DNA of 64,000 nucleotides, from the NCBI RefSeq assembly GCF_004324755.1, contig NZ_SDMQ01000005.1, forward strand, positions 1-64,000. Reading direction: 5' to 3'. A program made the position numbers and the translations under genes. Of the stretch, positions 59,187 to 64,000 are shown one piece after another (position 1 is the stretch's first letter; each line of letters begins with the position of its first letter). Source of the stretch: Propioniciclava sinopodophylli. Lineage in GTDB: Bacteria > Actinomycetota > Actinomycetes > Propionibacteriales > Propionibacteriaceae. Under the pieces are notes generated by a model. That model was not told the origin of the DNA. It ran no database searches and worked only from the letters and a program-made list of their open reading frames with translations.

Positions 59187-61424
59187 TTACTCCTCGCCCC
59201 CGTCCTCCTGCTCGCGGATGACGAGCGCGAGCCCGCCGAAGGGCCCGATGTCGACGGTGAAGCCGCCCAGGTCGTCCACCACGCCCACGTTCTGGAGCGT
59301 GGAGAGGTCGACCACGCGTCCGGTGGGGATGTGCTCGCTCTGCACGCGCGCGGACAGCTCCTCGTCGGCGAAGTTGAGGACCGTGACCTGCGTCGTCCCG
59401 TCCACGAGGCGGTTGACGAGCACCAGCATGCTGCGGAACGGCACCTCCGGGACGTCCACCAGCTCTCCGGTGGCCAACTTGGAGCGCTTGCGCACCTCGA
59501 GGATGCGCGACAGCCGCCGGGCGAACGAGTCGGGGTCGCCGAGCTGCTGGGGGAGCGAGCCGTACAGGGCGGTCGCGCGCGGCATGCCTGACGCCGACTT
59601 GGCCGCCTCGGGCGCCGCATCCATCAGGTCGTAGGCGCCACGCTCGATCCAGCGGGTGTCGCCGTCCTTGATGAGGCCCTTGACCTGCGAACGATCCAGC
59701 GGCAGCGCGCCGACCAGGTCCCAGCCCGACAGCGCGAACACGCCCGGCTGGAACGCGTTGTACATGCAGAGCAGCAGGTGGGCGTCCCTGATGCGCCGGG
59801 TGTCGGCCAGGGTGATCTCGTCCAGGTCGGTGATGCCGAGGGTCGCGGTGATGACGGACGCCGTGGTGCAGGCGATGCCGTTCTGGACGAAGGGCGCGTT
59901 GTACGGCCCCGCGTCTCCGGTGAGCCGGTCGCGCATCGTCTGGCGGATGGTCTCGGCCAGCACCGACCCGGTGACCTGCTCGCCGCCCAGGCTGTAGGTG
60001 TCGTTCGCGTGCCGGGTGGCGAAGTGCACCAGTTCGTAGGTGAGCTCGTCGTGGTTCTGCAGGGCGTGCACGAGCGAGGCCTGGTCGACGCCCAGCGCGA
60101 TCGCCTCACGCAGCGTGAGCCGCAGGAACTCGGTGTCGCCGGTCGCCAGGGCGACCTGGTAGGCCGGCCGGGTGACGAAGTCGTAGCTGAGGTCGGGGCC
60201 CACCGAGCCCGTGTTGCGGATGTCGTCGATCGTGAGGTTGAGCTCCTGGAAGGTGAACCCGCCGACCTTGCGCACCATCGAGCCGATGAGCTGGTTGGCA
60301 GCCTGCGACACGGGGTGGCCCTCCGACCAGGCCGGGGCGAGGTCCAGGGACTTCTCCACGCCGAGGAAGCCGTTGGCGTCCAGGCGCAGGCCGCCCGAGC
60401 CGAGGTCGAGCAGCGAGTGGAGGGCGTCGCCCATGACCAGGCGCATGCCGGCGAACGTCGGGTCGAGCCAGTTGATCGACGGCTGGCCCTCCTTGAAGTA
60501 GTGCAGGTACACCCAGCGCCGCTCGACGCCCTGGTGGTCGCGGATGGGCGGGGTGGCCGACCAGTTGGTCTCCTTGACGCCGGGCTCGTAGAAGATGACC
60601 CGCTGGAGGGCGCCGATGATGTACCCCTCCTCGGCGAGCGCCCGCTCAGCTTCGGGGGAGAGGTTGACGGCGTCCGCCCCCTCGGGCACGTCGGGCAGCA
60701 GGTGCCAGGCGTCCCTCGGGATGTCGACCATGTGGTAGATGCCGGGGTAGTCCTGGTAGTTGAGCTCGGCGAGGCGGAAGTCGGCCCCCTTGCCGGTGTG
60801 ACCGGGCACGATGTCGTCGATGATCGTGCCGCCGTGCGCGGCGGCGTTCTCGCACATGTCGCGGAACTCCTGCTCGGTGCCGAACAGGGGGTCGATGGCC
60901 ATGCTGACCCGGTCGAAGTGGCCGTCGATCGACGGCGTGGGCTCCCAGCCCGAGATGCCGCCGGCCAGTTTCACCGGGCCGGTGTGGATGGCCTCGATGC
61001 CGATCTCCTCGAACGCCTGCCACAGCTCTTCGGAGCCGAGCGCCCCCAGGAACGACTGGCCCGGCGCGGTCATCTGCGACAGTGGGTAGGCGGTGTACCA
61101 GACGGACGCCTGCTCGACGGCGGCGCGCGGGTCGGGGGAGGCGTACACGTTGGCCCACATGAGGTGGTGGCCGGCCAGCTGGCGGCCCAGCGTCACCGCG
61201 TCGGCGAGCATCGACTGGTCGACCAGCCACTCGACGTAGGCGCGGTTGCGGCCGTCGGCCTCGAAGGGGCGCGCCCACAGATCCTCGGGCTTGGGCTGGT
61301 TGCGCCGGGCGCGCGGCCGCAGGCGGGCCGGGCGCGCTGCGAAGCGCTGCTGGTCGAAACTGATCTCCGGGGTGACCTCGGCGTCGGTCGGGTCGTCGGT
61401 CTGAGGCGCAGGCGTGTTGGTCAC
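59187..61424 (-). CDS. GH13 alpha-amylase family enzyme, maltose/trehalose-interconverting type
   Basis: A 745-residue glycoside hydrolase family 13 protein. Barrel motifs: [14 protein letters not shown] in the first conserved region, [13 protein letters not shown] (nucleophile Asp), [13 protein letters not shown] (acid/base Glu) and [16 protein letters not shown] (third Asp). The C-terminal beta domain follows. It resembles the second group of actinobacterial trehalose synthases (maltose alpha-glucosyltransferases) rather than an amylase. TACCGT at 61431-61436 ends 6 nt before the GTG. It lies upstream of the transglutaminase operon on the same strand, 57 nt away, but that operon has its own box. 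Confidence 0.75.
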   Translation of the reverse strand: MTNTPAPQTDDPTDAEVTPEISFDQQRFAARPARLRPRARRNQPKPEDLWARPFEADGRNRAYVEWLVDQSMLADAVTLGRQLAGHHLMWANVYASPDPRAAVEQASVWYTAYPLSQMTAPGQSFLGALGSEELWQAFEEIGIEAIHTGPVKLAGGISGWEPTPSIDGHFDRVSMAIDPLFGTEQEFRDMCENAAAHGGTIIDDIVPGHTGKGADFRLAELNYQDYPGIYHMVDIPRDAWHLLPDVPEGADAVNLSPEAERALAEEGYIIGALQRVIFYEPGVKETNWSATPPIRDHQGVERRWVYLHYFKEGQPSINWLDPTFAGMRLVMGDALHSLLDLGSGGLRLDANGFLGVEKSLDLAPAWSEGHPVSQAANQLIGSMVRKVGGFTFQELNLTIDDIRNTGSVGPDLSYDFVTRPAYQVALATGDTEFLRLTLREAIALGVDQASLVHALQNHDELTYELVHFATRHANDTYSLGGEQVTGSVLAETIRQTMRDRLTGDAGPYNAPFVQNGIACTTASVITATLGITDLDEITLADTRRIRDAHLLLCMYNAFQPGVFALSGWDLVGALPLDRSQVKGLIKDGDTRWIERGAYDLMDAAPEAAKSASGMPRATALYGSLPQQLGDPDSFARRLSRILEVRKRSKLATGELVDVPEVPFRSMLVLVNRLVDGTTQVTVLNFADEELSARVQSEHIPTGRVVDLSTLQNVGVVDDLGGFTVDIGPFGGLALVIREQEDGGEE

Positions 61425-61589
61425 CGCACCACGGTAGCGAGCGTGGGCTCAGGCGAACAGTGACTCGACCGGGCGCGGCCCGATCGGCGCGGGCGGCGCT
61501 CAGCGGCGACCGTCCGCGACGGCACCCGGGCCTGACGCTCGTGTCCCCCGTGGATTAGGCTGCACGGCGTTGGCGACGGCAGGGGAGAG

Positions 61590-63080
61590 ATGCGCAAGGT
61601 TGGGTTCGACCGGGACAAGTATCTGGCCCTCCAGTCGGAACACATCGAGGCCAGGCGCGAGCAGTTCGGCGGAAAGCTGTACCTCGAGTTCGGCGGCAAG
61701 CTGTTCGACGACATGCACGCCTCCCGCGTCCTGCCCGGGTTCACGCCCGACAACAAGATCGAGATGCTCTCCACGCTCGTCGACGACGTCGAGATCGTCA
61801 TCGTCATCAGCGCCGAGGACCTTTCCCGCAACAAGGTGCGGGCCGACCTCGGCATCGGGTACGACGCCGACACCCTGCGCCTCATCGACGAGTTCCGCGG
61901 CCGCGGCTTCCTGGTCGGCAGCGTCGTGATGACGCACTGGTCGGACGACAACCGCCCGGCCAAGGCGTTCCGCCGCAAGCTGGAGCGGCTCGGCATCCGC
62001 GTGTTCCGGCACTTCCCGATCAAGGGCTACCCGCACGACGTGGTCGGCATCGTGAGCGAGTCGGGCTACGGGCGCAACGAGTACGTCGAGACCAGCCGCG
62101 ACGTCGTCGTCATCACCGCCCCCGGGCCGGGCAGCGGCAAGATGGCGACCTGCCTGTCGCAGGTCTACCACGACCATCAGCGCGGCATCGCGTCGGGGTA
62201 CGCGAAGTTCGAGACGTTCCCGATCTGGAACCTGCCGCTGGATCACCCCGTCAACGTCGCCTACGAGGCCGCCACGGTCGACCTCGACGACGTGAACATG
62301 ATCGACCCGTTCCACTTGGCCGCCTACGGCGAACAGGTCGTGAACTACAACCGCGACGTCGAGGTGTTCCCCGTGCTCAAGGCGCTGTTCGAGCGCGTGC
62401 TGGGGGAGTCGCCGTACGCCTCGCCCACCGACATGGGCGTGAACATGGCCGGCCTGTGCATCAGCGACGACGCGGTGTGTCGCAAGGCGTCCGAGCAGGA
62501 AGTCATCAGGCGCTACTTCAAGGCGCTGGTGCACGAGAAGCGCGATGAGCTCGAGTCGACCCAGTCCGACCGGGTGGCGCTGCTGATGGGCCAGCTCGGC
62601 ATCGTGAAGGAGGACCGGCCCACCGTGCTGCCCGCCCTCGATCTGGAGCGGCGGACCAAGGCGCCGGCGTCCGCCATCGAGCTGCCCGACGGCACGATCG
62701 TGACCGGCAAGACCTCGGAGCTGCTGGGCAACTGCTCGGCGATGCTGCTGGACGCCCTCAAGGCGCTCGCGGGCATCGACCCCGAGGTGAAGCTGCTCGC
62801 GACCGAGACCATCGAGGCGATCCAGACCCTCAAGACCGACCACCTCGGCAGCCGCAACCCGCGCCTGCACACCGACGAGGTGCTCATCGCGCTGTCGATG
62901 AGCGCCAACACCGACGACAACGCCCGACGGGCGCGGGCCGAGCTGCACCACCTGCGGGGCTGCGACGTGCACACCACGACGATCCTCGGCACGGTGGACG
63001 AGGGCATCTTCCGCAACCTCGGCGTCAACGTCACCAGCGAGCCGGTCTACCAGCACGCCCGCCTGTACCGGAAGAAGTGA
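61590..63080 (+). CDS. DUF1846 family protein
   Basis: A 496-residue protein, full length for the family ([22 protein letters not shown] near residue 30, [20 protein letters not shown] with a P-loop-like stretch near residue 175, [19 protein letters not shown]). Structures of homologues are known but the reaction is not settled. Likely promoter TAGGCT at 61556-61561 and a purine-rich GGGGAGAG ribosome site before the ATG. Divergent from the GH13 gene. Confidence 0.9.
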   Translation: MRKVGFDRDKYLALQSEHIEARREQFGGKLYLEFGGKLFDDMHASRVLPGFTPDNKIEMLSTLVDDVEIVIVISAEDLSRNKVRADLGIGYDADTLRLIDEFRGRGFLVGSVVMTHWSDDNRPAKAFRRKLERLGIRVFRHFPIKGYPHDVVGIVSESGYGRNEYVETSRDVVVITAPGPGSGKMATCLSQVYHDHQRGIASGYAKFETFPIWNLPLDHPVNVAYEAATVDLDDVNMIDPFHLAAYGEQVVNYNRDVEVFPVLKALFERVLGESPYASPTDMGVNMAGLCISDDAVCRKASEQEVIRRYFKALVHEKRDELESTQSDRVALLMGQLGIVKEDRPTVLPALDLERRTKAPASAIELPDGTIVTGKTSELLGNCSAMLLDALKALAGIDPEVKLLATETIEAIQTLKTDHLGSRNPRLHTDEVLIALSMSANTDDNARRARAELHHLRGCDVHTTTILGTVDEGIFRNLGVNVTSEPVYQHARLYRKK

Positions 63081-63200
63081 GCCGGCCGGCTCCTGACAAG
63101 CCACAACTCGCCGAAAGCGTGCCCCGGGCAACGGATGGGCGTCTGGTTAGTATGGACGGATAGGGGGTCACCGGGACCCCTGGCCCGGAAGGACCACACC

Positions 63201-63482
63201 ATGCGCGTTGTCAACGTCGGCGGCCCGATCGCCCTGGGCGTCATCGGCGCCATCCTGTACTTCGCGATGTCCGACATGCTGCAGGGCGTCGACACCAAGA
63301 TGATCGGCCTGATCCTCATGGCGGCGGCCCTGCTCTGGCTCGTCGTCGGCCTGTTCGCCAACCGTCCCCGCTCGTCGGTGACCACCGAGCGCACCAACGT
63401 GCAGGGCACCGGGGGAGTCGCCCCGGGCCACGGCCCGGGTGGACAGTCGGTCGAGCGTGAGGTGCGCCACGACGAGCTCTGA
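63201..63482 (+). CDS. DUF6458 family small membrane protein
   Basis: A 93-residue protein with two hydrophobic helices at about residues 7-25 and 34-53 and a Gly/Arg-rich, probably disordered tail (TTERTNVQGTGGVAPGHGPG). Actinobacterial family of unknown role. GGAAGGA precedes the ATG, and TAGTAT at 63148-63153 is a likely -10 with a leader of about 40 nt. Confidence 0.82.
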   Translation: MRVVNVGGPIALGVIGAILYFAMSDMLQGVDTKMIGLILMAAALLWLVVGLFANRPRSSVTTERTNVQGTGGVAPGHGPGGQSVEREVRHDEL

Positions 63483-63501
63483 TCGCCTCGTCCCGAGCAC
63501 G

Positions 63502-63531
63502 ACGAGCCCCGCCGGTGACGGCGGGGCTCGT
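63502..63531. terminator. Bidirectional terminator
   Basis: ACGAGCCCCGCC at 63502-63513, loop GGTGAC, complement at 63520-63531: a perfect 12-bp stem between the convergent DUF6458 and glutamate-synthase-like genes. Confidence 0.85.
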
Positions 63532-63544
63532 TCGCGTCATGGGG

Positions 63545-64000
63545 CTACTCGACGCCCTGGTTGGGCTGTCGTCGACCGGGACGGGCTCGACCTGGACAGC
63601 CTCGTCGTCGCCCTTTCTCTCGTGCTGGGTACATGATGCGCTGGATCTCCTCGGCAATCTCCGGGCCGGGCACGCCCCAGCCCTCCTCGTAGCCGTAGAC
63701 CTCGCGCAGGGGCGTCTGCCGGCGGTCGCCGTCCATGATGGAGACGTCGTCCACCGACGGGAGCGCGGGGTGCAGGACACCCGCCGCCTCGGAGACCTTG
63801 AGGAGGTCGCGCCGCAGCGTCATCACGTAGTTGACCAGCCGGTCGGCCTTGCTCGTGGGGGCGAGGCCGCGCGCCAGACAGGCGTTCTGGGTGGCGACGC
63901 CTGAGGGGCAGTGGTCGGTTGTGGCACACCTGGGCCTGGATGCAGCAGGTGGCGAACATGGCCTCGCGGGTGACGCTGACCATATCGGCGCCGAGCGCGA
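63545..64000 (-). pseudogene. 3' end of an FMN-binding glutamate synthase-family gene, frameshifted
   Basis: Minus strand, entering from the window edge. It reads GADMVSVTREAMFATCCIQAQ then VCHN, then goes out of frame; the next frame continues DHCPSGVATQNACLARGLAP, then TSKADRLVNYVMTLRRDLLK, and VYGYEEGWGVPGPEIAEEIQ. The first part with its Cys set is the end of the FMN/Fe-S synthase domain. Removing one C near 63916-63922 restores the frame. A further short out-of-frame patch lies in the tail (63560-63615), where GDDEAVQVEPVPVDD reads well in the other frame. Either decay or sequencing indels. Confidence 0.75.

Noticed and set aside
55434-59591. 1385-residue plus-strand frame opposite the DUF2126 transglutaminase
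   Set aside because: The minus strand shows a catalytic triad, a leaderless promoter and operon overlaps; the plus frame shows none.

Overview
The window is high-GC actinobacterial DNA, and everything points to the family Propionibacteriaceae. The strongest marker is a 408-residue pyrophosphate-dependent phosphofructokinase of the Propionibacterium PFP type (44114-45340). Other pointers are aconitase A, an arsenate-mycothiol-transferase-like protein, SepH, GarA/FtsR and many actinobacteria-only DUF proteins (DUF7455, 5998, 3071, 4193, 4235, 3093, 3710, 6767, 3000, 881, 6458). Nearly all of it is chromosomal core. I see no integrase, transposase, phage gene or CRISPR array.

Layout. 1-637: a fragment of a luciferase-like monooxygenase joined to unrelated sequence, then a long palindrome and a terminator. 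638-11444: topoisomerase IV (parE, parC) with carbonic anhydrase, an App1-type phosphatase, DUF5998, a phosphodiesterase, thymidine kinase, an ArsC-like phosphatase and a short-form sepH. 11638-25058: a block in largely the same order as M. tuberculosis Rv2699c-Rv2682c (DUF4193, DUF3093, dut, DUF3710, OB-fold, two TrkA proteins, an APC permease, an RNA methyltransferase), followed by aconitase, a LexA-boxed gene of unknown function and dxs. 25042-28545: rnd, DUF3000, msrB, a sirohydrochlorin-chelatase-like gene and tRNA-Val(CAC), all on the minus strand. 28692-28953: tRNA-Gly, tRNA-Cys and tRNA-Val(GAC). 28997-34545: a glutamate-cysteine ligase homologue, amylosucrase and thrS. 34545-42801: HIT, DUF881, Sbp, DUF881, gcvH, garA, ftsR, a bifunctional nuclease, a MerR regulator and gcvP, in the order of Rv1823-Rv1832 but without the phosphatidyltransferase gene expected between HIT and DUF881. 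42863-48603: YihY, PFP, a Tad-like protein, a MalY-type lyase, a Sua5/YciO protein and PPK2. 48641-61424: a minus-strand run of an Hsp70-like gene with an internal amber codon, a PAC2 protein, 22-bp repeat arrays, DoxX, a transglutaminase, a circularly permuted ATP-grasp/alpha-E fusion, a giant DUF2126 transglutaminase and a GH13 enzyme. 61590-64000: DUF1846, DUF6458 and the frameshifted 3' end of an FMN-binding glutamate synthase.

How it works together. The window holds chromosome decatenation and septation genes (parCE, sepH, ftsR), nucleotide hygiene (dut, tdk), central carbon and PPi/polyP energy use (acnA, PFP, PPK2), the glycine cleavage system with the GarA switch, isoprenoid entry (dxs), and alpha-glucan/trehalose chemistry (amylosucrase, TreS-like GH13). 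The least understood unit is the overlapping transglutaminase/ATP-grasp/alpha-E operon.

Two signals run through the whole window. First, at least 17 genes have a TANNNT -10 box ending 6-7 nt before the start codon, so they are probably transcribed without a leader. Second, two intergenic regions carry tandem 22-bp repeats with a shared core. Several coding disruptions (3709-3826, the amber codon at 48854-48856, and a frameshift near 63918) may be real decay or sequencing error. The sequence alone cannot decide between these.
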